A stretch of DNA of 64,000 nt from Pseudoxanthomonas indica (GCF_900167565.1 NZ_FUZV01000001.1:496001-560000), one strand, 5' to 3'; shown: positions 34,628 to 42,535, numbered from the stretch's first letter. Program-made: numbers and translations. The notes: generated from the letters alone by a model not told the origin.

Positions 34628-34858
34628 ATGGCTAAGCCCAATCCTAAAACACACACGCCCAAGCGTGCACGCACTCTCGCCATTTCCACCCTCTACAGTC
34701 ATTGTCGCGAAGACAAGGAGAACCACTACTCCACCTATATCCGCGTGCCCTACATACGCATCCGCGGCGCCTGGCTGCAACAAGCGGGCTTCTACATCAA
34801 CAACCGGGTACGCGTGGAGCTGAAACGACGCGGAAGGCTGGTGATCACCCAGATGTAG
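34628..34858 (+). CDS. SymE-like type I toxin
   Basis: A basic 76-residue protein with GGGAGC upstream. The C-terminal half (YIRVPYIRIRGAWLQQAGF and VRVELKRRGRLVITQM) fits the SymE pattern P-x-I-x-L-x-G-x-WL-x2-AGF...GRLVI, an AbrB-fold-derived domain. In E. coli, SymE is SOS-induced and held down by an antisense RNA, SymR. No LexA box is visible upstream and I could not place an antisense promoter with confidence. A terminator follows directly. Confidence 0.75.
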   Translation: MAKPNPKTHTPKRARTLAISTLYSHCREDKENHYSTYIRVPYIRIRGAWLQQAGFYINNRVRVELKRRGRLVITQM

Positions 34859-34866
34859 GCCCCACA

Positions 34867-34889
34867 CCCCGGCTCCGGCCGGGGTTTTT
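34867..34889 (+). terminator. Intrinsic terminator after symE-like gene
   Basis: CCCCGGCTCCGGCCGGGG followed by TTTTTG, starting 9 bp after the stop codon. Confidence 0.8.
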
Positions 34890-35441
34890 GATTGCGGAAC
34901 AAGCAAAAGGCTGCCCGCAAGGCGCCAGAACCAGCGCGAAGAGCACTTTTCCTTGCAACCGGACCTCCGAGCGTGGACGGCGGTGCTCCGAGCTCCGTCG
35001 GCGATGCTCCGAGCTTCGTCAGCGGTGCTCCGAGCTCCGTCGGCGATGCTCAGAGCTCCGACGGTGATGCTCCCGGGCATCGACCGCGAAGCAAATCTCT
35101 TCACGCGCCAACCTATTTTCCTCGCACTCAAAGCTTTCAACTTCGCGCGCAAAGCAATCTTCGTTACGCGTGAAGCTCCCGACCTTGCGGCTTGACTCAA
35201 CTTGCTTGCGCGTCGTTCGTATAGCTCTGCCGTTGGCAAGGCAGGACCAGGTCAGCAGCAGATAGACCTTGACGGGGCGAACTCCGCCCCTGCAAAACCT
35301 GCGTAAACCTATGAGCCTGCAAGCGCTTGGACGCAGGCCCGCCCACCATCAACGTGCAATGTGAGACGACGTGACACGAACCGCCCCCTAGAGTCGGCAC
35401 GCGGGCAATGAAGCCCGTCTTGCACCTTTAAGGAACGTTCC
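34890..35441. other. Gene-poor spacer of about 550 bp
   Basis: Between the SymE-like terminator and the gene at 35442. It holds the 21-bp tandem repeat at 34982-35072 and otherwise no frame that I can support. The frames across the repeat stay open on both strands because its length is a multiple of three. The last 20 bp carry the Shine-Dalgarno (AAGGAACG) for the next gene. Confidence 0.5.
34982..35072. repeat. 21-bp tandem repeat, about 4.3 copies
   Basis: Units start at 34982, 35003, 35024 and 35045, with a partial fifth at 35066. The first 20 bases are GGTGCTCCGAGCTCCGTCGG. Odd units begin GGTGCTC and even ones GATGCTC, giving a 42-bp higher-order period. There are no spacers, so it is not a CRISPR array. 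Confidence 0.8.
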
Positions 35442-35918
35442 ATGAAACAGAACCGCATCCACCTGGCCCTGACCTCGCAGTATCTGGAAGAGCAAGTCGA
35501 CAAGGCGCTGGACACGCTGGACGCCTTCACCCACGGCATGATTTCTCTCACGCCGGAGGAGCGCAAAGGCATGACCAAGATGGGCGACAAGTCCGAAGCC
35601 TTCTGCCGCCTGGCCATCGACGTGTTCAAGCAGAACGAGAACATCCTGCCCAAGACCTTCGACATGGAGGCCTACCTGCTCGACTTGGCCACCCTGGACC
35701 TGCTGCGCGCCCGACTCGTACGCCTGAACCGCATCTCGCAGATGATCTCCGACACCGAGATGGCCCTGGGCAGTGACTTGATGGTCAACAGCCTTGAGGG
35801 GTATTCGTATCTCAAGATCGCGGGGAAGAGTTTGGGGTTGGATGATCTGCGGGAGCAGATGGGGGCGAGGTTTAGTCGGCGTGCAAAGAAGAACGCTGAT
35901 GTCATGCCCCAACATTGA
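35442..35918 (+). CDS. Hypothetical protein, 158 aa
   Basis: Mostly helical protein (YLEEQVDKALDTLDAFTHGM, LTPEERKGMTKMGDKSEAFC, YLLDLATLDLLRARLVRLNR) behind a good AAGGAACG site. No transmembrane segment or catalytic motif. The last third of the gene is less GC-biased at third positions than the first. Followed by a strong terminator. No family name assigned. Confidence 0.7.
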   Translation: MKQNRIHLALTSQYLEEQVDKALDTLDAFTHGMISLTPEERKGMTKMGDKSEAFCRLAIDVFKQNENILPKTFDMEAYLLDLATLDLLRARLVRLNRISQMISDTEMALGSDLMVNSLEGYSYLKIAGKSLGLDDLREQMGARFSRRAKKNADVMPQH

Positions 35919-35945
35919 TTACGCAGGTCGACGACGCAAACATCA

Positions 35946-35975
35946 AAGGCCGCGCACGCGCGGCCTTTTCATTTT
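35946..35975. terminator. Bidirectional terminator
   Basis: GGCCGCGCACGCGCGGCC followed by TTTTCATTTT and preceded by AAA. It serves the gene ending at 35918. The convergent gene's stop (35969-35971) lies in the T-rich arm. Confidence 0.85.
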
Positions 35976-36394
35976 GACTCATCACAAACTTGTCGAATGA
36001 GCCTGGAAAGTGCGTCCTCAGTGAGCCTCGACGCTGCGGTGAATGTCGCCATCTGGACGCTGGCCTCTCCAATGCGGCGACCCTCCCAATACTCCAGGTG
36101 GATGGAGCCGCATCCACTGCAGCGCAATTCCGGGCTCAAGTTACTGCCGTGCACTGGATCGGCCAACGCCGCCAGCACTCGCCAAAACTGCGACGAATCG
36201 GCGACTTCATTTGAAATTCGCTGCGGAAACTCTTCAAACGCACTGGCGATGGCGAATACCTTGCCATTTGTACTGGCAAGAATCGTCTCGCCATACGCGA
36301 AGTTGCCGAGCGACGGATGCGGAAAGACACATCCGCACTGTCGGCACTTTGCCTCGAACGTCGCGACAATCCTGAGCGTGCCTTCGCTGTTCAA
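35969..36394 (-). CDS. Zinc-ribbon-like hypothetical protein
   Basis: About 141 residues from a TTG at 36394; a GTG at 36442 is an alternative start. Two CxxC knuckles, KCRQCGCVFPHPS near the N-terminus and RCSGCGSIHLEYWEG about 75 residues later, could bind one zinc. It ends with a polar helix (EDALSRLIRQVCDESK). The function is unknown; it resembles small cytoplasmic zinc-binding accessory or immunity-type proteins. Confidence 0.55.
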   Translation of the reverse strand: MNSEGTLRIVATFEAKCRQCGCVFPHPSLGNFAYGETILASTNGKVFAIASAFEEFPQRISNEVADSSQFWRVLAALADPVHGSNLSPELRCSGCGSIHLEYWEGRRIGEASVQMATFTAASRLTEDALSRLIRQVCDESK

Positions 36395-36526
36395 TGTTGA
36401 GGACCCTCGCGGCCCTTGGTCGCCAGTCGGCGGACGGCCCACATCAAGCTGGCAGCCAGGAAGATGCCACTAGCGCGACGGCCCCATACGCGTACTGACT
36501 TCCGTCGTGGTAGTTAACGACGCGGA

Positions 36527-37552
36527 TCACGCTGCCAATCGCTTTGTGCCTCTTCGGAACAGATAGAGCGCCAACAGATCCGGCCTGAACCTCCCCGACC
36601 GATCTACGACCGTATCCGTCTCAAACCCCGTCCTACCCAACAACCAACCCACCCCACGCTTGGCCGGGTTCAACACCGGCACACTGGTAAACACCAGCTC
36701 GTACCCCGCCTCGCGCGCCTTCTGCGCAATGGCATCGTCATACGACCCATGCGGGAAGCTCATCGACTCCGCACTCGGCTGCGCCTGCCCCAGCGTCGCG
36801 GCCAGCGATGCACGCGCGCCGCCCAGTTCCGCGTCCAGATCTTCGGCGTGCTTCATAGGGCTGTGGGTCTTGCCATGCAGGCCCAGCGCCACGCCGCCGG
36901 CTTCCAGGCGTTGCAGTTCGTCCACGTCCACCATGTGGCGCAGGCCATCGTCCAGCGCTTCCATGAAGGGCGCGAGCAGGGTCTGCCGCGTGGCGGCGGG
37001 CAGGCCTTCCAGGCGGGCGATGACCTGGCGCAGGTCGGCCATGCTCTCGCCCTGGGGGCGCCAGCCATCGGCCAGGTGCGGCTGCAGGGCGTCGGCCAGT
37101 TGCCGCACGGTGATGGCCTTGCGGCGCAGGGCGGCAATCAGTCGTTCCTGGAAAAACGGCTGGCGCGTGCCCACGGCATCGGCCACCACGAACAGCAGCG
37201 CCGGCAGGCCGGCTTGCTGCAGCGCGGGCAGCGCGTAGTCGGCGTTGTCGGCCCAGCCGTCGTCAAAGGTAATCAGCAGCGCGCGTGGCGGCAGCGGGGT
37301 GCCGTGGCGGCGGCTTGCCAGCACCTGCGCCAGTGACACCACGCTGTAGTGCTTCTTGAAGAAGCGCAGCGACTCGGCCAGCCAGCCGGTGGCCAGGGTG
37401 TAGTCCGGGTCGCAGGTCTGCCAGCGCGGATCGTCCGGGCTCAGGGTACGATGGAACATCACCACCGTCAGGCTGTCCGCGTTGCGCACGCGGTGGTACA
37501 GGCCAAGCAGGCCGCTGGCGTAGAACAGCTTTTTGGAGAGATCCTTCAGCAT
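36527..37552 (-). CDS. Polysaccharide deacetylase (NodB homology domain)
   Basis: About 341 residues. The NodB fold shows ALLITFDDGWADNADYALPA (the Asp-Asp metal and catalytic motif) and LGLHGKTHSPM (the metal His pair), then FPHGSYDD. The N-terminal helix (LSKKLFYASGLLGLYHRV) is not an obvious signal peptide. It removes acetyl groups from a glycan or lipid-linked sugar. The ATG at 37552 shares the tetramer CATG with the divergent GT2 start; an in-frame ATG at 37582 is an alternative. Confidence 0.87.
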   Translation of the reverse strand: MLKDLSKKLFYASGLLGLYHRVRNADSLTVVMFHRTLSPDDPRWQTCDPDYTLATGWLAESLRFFKKHYSVVSLAQVLASRRHGTPLPPRALLITFDDGWADNADYALPALQQAGLPALLFVVADAVGTRQPFFQERLIAALRRKAITVRQLADALQPHLADGWRPQGESMADLRQVIARLEGLPAATRQTLLAPFMEALDDGLRHMVDVDELQRLEAGGVALGLHGKTHSPMKHAEDLDAELGGARASLAATLGQAQPSAESMSFPHGSYDDAIAQKAREAGYELVFTSVPVLNPAKRGVGWLLGRTGFETDTVVDRSGRFRPDLLALYLFRRGTKRLAA

Positions 37553-38465
37553 GGCGCGTTCAATCGAAGTTTCCGCAATCATACCCACCTACAACCGGCG
37601 GGAGCTGGTGATACGCGCCATCGAAACCGTGCTGGCCCAGACGCGCGCAGTGGAAGAAATCATCGTTATTGATGACGGCTCTACGGACGGCACCGGCCAC
37701 GCGCTGCAGGCGCGTTTCGGTGACCGCATCCGTTACGTGTGGCAGGCCAACGCCGGCGTGTCGGCGGCGCGCAACCACGGCATGCGCATCGCGCAGGGCC
37801 GCTACTTTGCGCTGCTGGACAGCGATGACGAGTGGCTGCCGGACAAGACCCAGGTGCAGATCCAGTGGCTGGAAGCGCGCCCGGACTACGGCATGGTGGT
37901 GTGCGATGTGCAGCGGGTGGATCGCGATGGCGCAGCCATCGATGTGTTCCACCGGCGCGAGGTGATTCGCGAGGATGGGCGGGTGCTGCGCTACATCATC
38001 CACAACCCGGCGCTGGCGCCTGCGTCGGCGATCCTGCGGCGCGAGGTGTTTGAAGATGTGGGCGGCTTTGACGAGTCGCTGCGCACCGCCGAGGACATCG
38101 ACTTCCATCTGCGCATCGCCCAGCGCTGGCCGATTGGCGTGGTCGAGCAGCCGCTGGTGCGCGCCATGCGCGGGCACGATGGCCTGTCGGCCGAGTCCAG
38201 CACCTACGACGATTACGTGCGCGTGGTGGAAGCGGCGGTGGCGCGTGCGCGCGGCGAAGTGGACGCGCGCGAGCTGGATCAGGCGCTGGCGTCCACCTAT
38301 GCACGCAATGCGCGCGGCATGATCATCCGCGGGCGTTGGGGCGATGGCTGGAAGCTGGCCCGCAAGGCCTGGGGTTTGGCGCAGGAAGGCGATACGCGCA
38401 AGGAACTGCTGCGGCTGGCGCCGTTTGCGGCGCGGCGTGCGATTCGCCAGTTGCTGCCGGGCTGA
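37551..38465 (+). CDS. Glycosyltransferase family 2
   Basis: Inverting GT-A enzyme of 304 residues. The start MARSIEVSAIIPTYNRREL at 37551 follows GGAGAG. EIIVIDDGSTDGT is the nucleotide-binding loop, LLDSDDEW the DxD motif, and GGFDESLRTAEDIDFHLRIA the acceptor-side ED motif. It is divergent from the deacetylase and next to the initiating sugar transferase, all consistent with exopolysaccharide assembly. Confidence 0.9.
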   Translation: MARSIEVSAIIPTYNRRELVIRAIETVLAQTRAVEEIIVIDDGSTDGTGHALQARFGDRIRYVWQANAGVSAARNHGMRIAQGRYFALLDSDDEWLPDKTQVQIQWLEARPDYGMVVCDVQRVDRDGAAIDVFHRREVIREDGRVLRYIIHNPALAPASAILRREVFEDVGGFDESLRTAEDIDFHLRIAQRWPIGVVEQPLVRAMRGHDGLSAESSTYDDYVRVVEAAVARARGEVDARELDQALASTYARNARGMIIRGRWGDGWKLARKAWGLAQEGDTRKELLRLAPFAARRAIRQLLPG

Positions 38466-38528
38466 TTCCCTCCTACAGGGATCCGTGCTCCGCGGGTTGA
38501 AGCCGGATCCCTGCACCACCCTGCAACC

Positions 38529-39926
38529 TCAGCGCGCGCCGCGGCCGAAGAGCACCACTTCCACGGTCTGCAGCAGGATCATCAGGTCGAAGACCAGGCC
38601 GTGGTTCTTGACGTAGAACAGATCGAACTTGAGTTTTTCTTCCGCATCGCTGACCGAGGCGCCGTACGGGTAGCGCAGCTGCGCCCAGCCGGTCAGGCCT
38701 GGCTTCACGCTGTGGCGCACGCCGTAGTAGCGGATTTCGTCGTTGAGCATGTCCACGAAGTGCGGACGCTCCGGGCGCGGGCCGACAAAGCTCATGTCGC
38801 CGCGAATCACCGCCACCAGTTGCGGCAGTTCGTCCAGGCGGGTCTTGCGGATGATCTTGCCGACGCGGGTGCTGCGGTCGTCGTCCTTGCTGGCCCACAC
38901 GGCCACGCCGTCTTTCTCGGCGTCCACGCGCATGCTGCGGAACTTGGTGAGGGTGAAGTGGCGGCCACGTTCGCCCACGCGGGTCTGGCTGTAGAAAATC
39001 GGGCCGCGCGATTCCAGCTTGACCGCAATCGCGGTGAGGATCATCAGCGGCCAGGCCACCAGGAACAGCGCGCAGGCGGCCAGCAGGTCGAAGAAGCGCT
39101 TGCTGAGGCGGCGCGGGGTCGAATAGTCGAAGCCGCCGGAGAACACCAGCCACGAGGGGTCGACCACGTTGAGCTGGACCATGCCGGCTTCGCGTTCGAA
39201 GAAGCTGGACAGGTCCACCACCGAGACGCCGCGCTGCACGCACAGCAGCATCTCTTCCATCGGCAGGCCGCCGCGACGTTCGTCGGGGGCGATGACCAGT
39301 TCGTCAATCTGCAGGCGTTCGGTGAGCTCGGCCAGGCCGCGGTCATCGGGCTGCACCAGCAGTTCGTCGCGCACCATCACCGCCTGCCCCGGCACCGGCA
39401 CGAAGCCGACGATGATGAAGGTGCGGCGATCGGATTCGCGACGCAGGCGGGAGTTGATGAGGTCCGCGTTCTTGCCCGCACCCAGGATCAGGATGCGCTG
39501 CTTGAGCACGTCCGACTGGAACAGGCGCACCCAGGTCAGCCGCACCAACGCCACGCCGATGAAGGCGATGGTCAGCGCCATGGCCAGCACGCCACGGCCG
39601 ATATAGGTGGGCGGAATCAGGTAGTACAGGACCACCAAGCCGATGCCGCCAAAGGCAAAGGACAGGGTGATGCGCAGCAGGAAGTCCAGGCGGGTGTGGC
39701 GCACATGGACCTGGTACAGGCCAAAGGCCGCCATGGCGCCGGTGATGAACATCGCCACCAGGATCGAGCGCAGCGGCGCCTGTTGGGCGAAGACGTCGTG
39801 GTATTCGGGGTCGTTGTGGAAGCGGATCCAGGCGGCGGTCATCACCGCAATCACCAGCACGATGGCTTCCACGATCCACAGCATGCGCGCGGCGCGCGCC
39901 TTGCGGCTGGCCAAGTTGCTCTTCAT
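38529..39926 (-). CDS. Initiating sugar transferase, EpsB/WcaJ type (polyprenyl glycosylphosphotransferase)
   Basis: Membrane protein of 465 residues. Four N-terminal transmembrane segments lead to a nucleotide-binding-like domain (RILILGAGKNADLINSRL), then the catalytic bacterial sugar transferase domain: KRFFDLLAACALFLVAWPLM, LTKFRSMRVDAEKDG, RKTRLDELPQLVAVIRGDMS, FVGPRPERPHF, KPGLTGWAQLRYPYG. It transfers hexose-1-phosphate to undecaprenyl phosphate, the first step of repeat-unit synthesis. The middle domain resembles the subfamily found with exosortase systems. Confidence 0.9.
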   Translation of the reverse strand: MKSNLASRKARAARMLWIVEAIVLVIAVMTAAWIRFHNDPEYHDVFAQQAPLRSILVAMFITGAMAAFGLYQVHVRHTRLDFLLRITLSFAFGGIGLVVLYYLIPPTYIGRGVLAMALTIAFIGVALVRLTWVRLFQSDVLKQRILILGAGKNADLINSRLRRESDRRTFIIVGFVPVPGQAVMVRDELLVQPDDRGLAELTERLQIDELVIAPDERRGGLPMEEMLLCVQRGVSVVDLSSFFEREAGMVQLNVVDPSWLVFSGGFDYSTPRRLSKRFFDLLAACALFLVAWPLMILTAIAVKLESRGPIFYSQTRVGERGRHFTLTKFRSMRVDAEKDGVAVWASKDDDRSTRVGKIIRKTRLDELPQLVAVIRGDMSFVGPRPERPHFVDMLNDEIRYYGVRHSVKPGLTGWAQLRYPYGASVSDAEEKLKFDLFYVKNHGLVFDLMILLQTVEVVLFGRGAR

Positions 39927-40111
39927 GGCGTGCGCACCGCGAGGATCCGGCGGTGGATCTGCGTAATGGTCCGGCCTGCGCCGGCGGTGTCGGTCCCGCT
40001 TTGCATACTGCCCCCTGATACGAACTGCCTGCCCTGCCCCACGGCATCCCTGGCGGTCTGCCTGTTTTTATCAACGGGGGAAGGTGCGGGTTCCGGCCAA
40101 AACGGCCGGGC

Positions 40112-40145
40112 AAAAAAAACGGCGCGGGGAGCCGCGCCGTTCTTC
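40112..40145 (-). terminator. Intrinsic terminator after the beta-helix gene
   Basis: Read on the minus strand: ACGGCGCGGC, a short loop and CCGCGCCGT, followed by a run of eight T. It begins 19 bp past the stop at 40164. Confidence 0.85.
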
Positions 40146-40163
40146 TTGTTGCTGGGGCCGGGG

Positions 40164-41744
40164 TCAGGGGCTGGCCGAGCCGCTGCTCTTGGCCGACGAG
40201 GCGCGCTGCTTGTAGGCGGGGCGACGGCTGCCAGAGCTGGTGGCCGGGGCGGTGGACGACTGGGCCTTGGCATTCTGCGCGGTCGGGGTGGAAGTGGCGG
40301 CCGCAGGGGCTTGGCCGGGCACCATCGGCTGGGCGCCGTTGGCCATCTTCTGGGTGGCCGGGGCGTCGTCTATGTCGACCTGTTCAAATGCACCGATGGC
40401 GATGCGGTTGTTGGGCACCAGACGGGCATGGCGGTCGTTGATGGCCAGCTTGACGCGCTTGGGCGGGTCGTAGGCGGGCAGTTTCTGCGGCGTGGGGAAC
40501 GGGAACGCAGTCGGGGTGACCGGGTTGTTGTTGCCCCGGGCCAGCAGCGGGCTGCCGGCGCGCGGACGCAGGTTGCGCTGGGCGATGTTGGTGAACATGG
40601 GGTCGGCGCCGCGGACGGTGCCGGTGAGCTCGGCCGGGACCAGGGTGGCGCCGGTCTGCACCCAGTTGTTGCTGCCGGCGACCTTGCGGCCGGCGGCCCA
40701 GGGTTCGCGGCTCTGCGGTTCGCAGACGTCGGGGGCGCCGACTTCGCTGGCCGGGTTCTCGCGCAGCAGCGCCGGGGCGCTGTTGGCGGCGGTCTGGTAG
40801 AGCACGTTGTTGTGCATTTCCACCGAGCCCACGCCCAGTTGCACCATCAGGCCATTGGCCACGCCGGCGCGGTCGAACAGGATGGTGTTGTTGACCAGGC
40901 GCACACGGCCCTGGCTGCGGCCATCGAGATCGCCGCCGGCACGGATGGCATTGCGCCAGGAGTTGGTGGCGACGATGACGTTGCCGACTACGTCGGCGTC
41001 CTCGCGCTTGAGGTTGGTGGTCCAGCCGGATTTCTGGGTATCGCAGTCCGGGCCGATCAGTTCGATGGCGCCATACATCGGGTTCTCGAACCAGTTGTAG
41101 TAGATCTCGCTGCGCTCGGAGCGCGTGCGCATCAGCACGCCGCCGGTGGCGTCGTGGATGTAGTTGTAGCGCATGCGGAACACGGCGCCGGGCCAGGTCA
41201 CTTCATCGGTCTGCATGTAGATGGAGTGGCGGGTGGTGCTGGCGCCGGAGCGTGCGACTTCGCTGTATTCCAGGGTGAAGCTGCCGGAGTTCTGGTCCGC
41301 GCCCAGGATGCCGTGCGAGGGGCAGTCGTGGATGTAGGCGTCACGCACGGTCACGTTGTGCGCTTCGCTGAAGATGCAGGTGGAGCTGCCGCCGGTGACT
41401 TCAAATCCTTCGAACACGATGTGGTTGGATTGTTCGAACTTGATGGTGTGGGTGCCGCCGCTGAGGATCGGGCGCTTGGCGCCGGCCACCCGGCGCCAGC
41501 GGATGGTGACGGGAGCGGCCGCGGTGCCGCTGTCGTCATCACCCACGATGATGTTGCCCGAGTAGGTGGCATTGCCGTCCACTTCCACGATGTCGCCAGG
41601 CGCCAGGTTGACGCTGCGGAACAAGGTGGACAGCTGGGTGTATTGGCGTCCGGACGGACCCACCGTATAGGTGGCAGCTGCCGCACTCAGCGGGACAGCC
41701 GCAAGCAGCCCGAAGCCGAGCATGGATTTGGAGAAGCGCTTCAA
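40164..41744 (-). CDS. Secreted right-handed beta-helix repeat protein (polysaccharide lyase-like)
   Basis: About 526 residues. I chose the TTG at 41744, which has GGGAG upstream and opens a signal peptide (LKRFSKSMLGFGLLAAVPLS, then AAAA). Parallel beta-helix coils follow: HIVFEGFEVTGGSSTCIFSE, VTVRDAYIHDCPSHGILG, FRMRYNYIHDATGGVLMRTR, VVGNVIVATNSWRNAIRAGG, VRLVNNTILFDRAGVANGLM. The C-terminal 70 residues are Ala/Ser/Pro-rich and low-complexity. Such proteins cut or bind polysaccharide. Position beside the initiating transferase suggests the substrate is this cell's own exopolysaccharide. Confidence 0.8.
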   Translation of the reverse strand: MKRFSKSMLGFGLLAAVPLSAAAATYTVGPSGRQYTQLSTLFRSVNLAPGDIVEVDGNATYSGNIIVGDDDSGTAAAPVTIRWRRVAGAKRPILSGGTHTIKFEQSNHIVFEGFEVTGGSSTCIFSEAHNVTVRDAYIHDCPSHGILGADQNSGSFTLEYSEVARSGASTTRHSIYMQTDEVTWPGAVFRMRYNYIHDATGGVLMRTRSERSEIYYNWFENPMYGAIELIGPDCDTQKSGWTTNLKREDADVVGNVIVATNSWRNAIRAGGDLDGRSQGRVRLVNNTILFDRAGVANGLMVQLGVGSVEMHNNVLYQTAANSAPALLRENPASEVGAPDVCEPQSREPWAAGRKVAGSNNWVQTGATLVPAELTGTVRGADPMFTNIAQRNLRPRAGSPLLARGNNNPVTPTAFPFPTPQKLPAYDPPKRVKLAINDRHARLVPNNRIAIGAFEQVDIDDAPATQKMANGAQPMVPGQAPAAATSTPTAQNAKAQSSTAPATSSGSRRPAYKQRASSAKSSGSASP

Positions 41745-41830
41745 AATTGGAACTCCCGAAAATTCTGGTGTGTTCCCCCTGTGGGGATATTGTCGCGGCC
41801 ACGCCGTGAAAGGCTCGCTAAGCGGCGTGC

Positions 41831-41850
41831 GCAGGCCCGGTTCGGCCTGC
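41831..41850. repeat. Hairpin upstream of the beta-helix gene
   Basis: GCAGGCCCGGTTCGGCCTGC folds into a 7-bp stem with a six-base loop. It sits in the 271-bp gap between the beta-helix start and tRNA-Arg; no T run. Confidence 0.4.
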
Positions 41851-41972
41851 GACGTGCGCCACATTCCCGCGCCCGGATGCAAAAAGCAACGCAGTTGAGT
41901 ACGGGAGGATGGGCAAAAACCGGCCTTATCGTGGGGTTTTTGCTGCTTCCGGCCCGGTCCGGCAAAAAATTA

Positions 41973-42001
41973 TTGACGCGTGAAAGTGGTTCGTGCAGAA
42001 T
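41973..42001 (+). promoter_or_regulatory. Promoter of tRNA-Arg
   Basis: TTGACG at 41973-41978 and CAGAAT at 41996-42001 are 17 bp apart. Initiation would fall near 42008, about 8 bases before the mature tRNA. Confidence 0.7.
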
Positions 42002-42015
42002 TCCGCTTCTGATGC

Positions 42016-42092
42016 GCGCCCGTAGCTCAGTTGGATAGAGTACCTGGCTACGAACCAGGCGGTCGGGAGTTCGAATCTCTCCGGGCGCGCCA
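42016..42092 (+). tRNA. tRNA-Arg (anticodon ACG)
   Basis: A 77-nt cloverleaf with encoded CCA. Acceptor GCGCCCG/CGGGCGC, D arm AGCTCAGTTGGATAGAGT, anticodon stem CCTGG-CTACGAA-CCAGG and T arm GGGAGTTCGAATCTCTC. Confidence 0.97.
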
Positions 42093-42100
42093 TTTTTGAA

Positions 42101-42131
42101 GCAGGCTGACGAAAGTCAGCCTGTTTTTTTT
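42101..42131 (+). terminator. Intrinsic terminator after tRNA-Arg
   Basis: AGGCTGACGAAAGTCAGCCT followed by a run of eight T, 9 bp after the tRNA CCA. Confidence 0.9.
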
Positions 42132-42213
42132 GCGCGTGTGGTTTGCATTGGATTGCGGCTGCAGAAGCGAAAGCAGGAGTGTTGGAGCGGAAGCTGCGCT
42201 GTCGCGCGATTGA

Positions 42214-42331
42214 GGAGTGAGAGGGATTCACTCGCCGCTTGCGCGGCTCGCCCTTCGGGCGGCTTCGCCGTGCAACCGCTGCGCGGTTGTCGAACCCGCA
42301 AGGGTTCTCATCAAAACCTCTCACTCCGCCA
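42214..42331. repeat. Spacer bounded by fragments of the tRNA-Ser 3' end
   Basis: GGAGTGAGAGGGATTC at 42214-42229 repeats the tRNA-Ser 3' arm at 42374-42389 in the same orientation. CCTCTCACTCCGCCA at 42317-42331 is the same tRNA end in opposite orientation. Between them lie hairpins such as CGCCCTTCGGGCG and CCGCTGCGCGG. It looks like debris from integration or from tRNA-gene duplication; no integrase is adjacent. Confidence 0.6.
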
Positions 42332-42334
42332 AAC

Positions 42335-42361
42335 ACAAAAAAGCCCCCTTGCGGGGGCGTT
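42335..42361 (-). terminator. Intrinsic terminator after tRNA-Ser
   Basis: Read on the minus strand: GCCCCCGCAAGGGGGC followed by TTTTTTGTG, just beyond the tRNA CCA. Confidence 0.9.
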
Positions 42362-42369
42362 TTTGTGTC

Positions 42370-42462
42370 TGGCGGAGTGAGAGGGATTCGAACCCTCGAT
42401 AAGGCTTTTGACCCTATACTCCCTTAGCAGGGGAGCCCCTTCAGCCGCTCGGGCATCACTCC
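42370..42462 (-). tRNA. tRNA-Ser (anticodon GCT)
   Basis: A 93-nt class II tRNA with encoded CCA. Acceptor GGAGTGA/TCACTCC, anticodon loop CTGCTAA, a long variable arm (AGTATAGGGTCAAAAGCCTTAT region) and T arm GAGGGTTCGAATCCCTC. Confidence 0.96.
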
Positions 42463-42500
42463 GGGATTTCCCGCTCGCAGACTGGCTGGAGCGGCCGCAT

Positions 42501-42529
42501 AGGATAGCGGCACTCGGCAGCTACGGCAA
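42501..42529 (-). promoter_or_regulatory. Promoter of tRNA-Ser
   Basis: Read on the minus strand, TTGCCG (42529-42524) and TATCCT (42506-42501) are 17 bp apart, ahead of a leader of about 32 nt. The -35 element begins 7 bp after the csrA stop. Confidence 0.5.
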
Positions 42530-42535
42530 TCGGAA

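Noticed and set aside
34982..35072. CRISPR array
   Set aside because: The 21-bp units abut directly without spacers, and no cas gene is nearby.
34625..35239. 204-codon minus-strand frame with ARSIADGARS-type repeats
   Set aside because: It covers the SymE-like gene in antisense, and its repeats are only the translation of the 21-bp tandem repeat. Other frames across the repeat stay open equally well, and there is no good start signal.
38601..42038. 1145-codon open frame on the plus strand
   Set aside because: It is antisense to the sugar transferase and beta-helix genes, which have clear domains. The composition is that of a shadow frame.
42093..42369. Integrated phage or island at the tRNA genes
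   Set aside because: Only short tRNA fragments and hairpins are present; there is no integrase or foreign gene in the window at this site.
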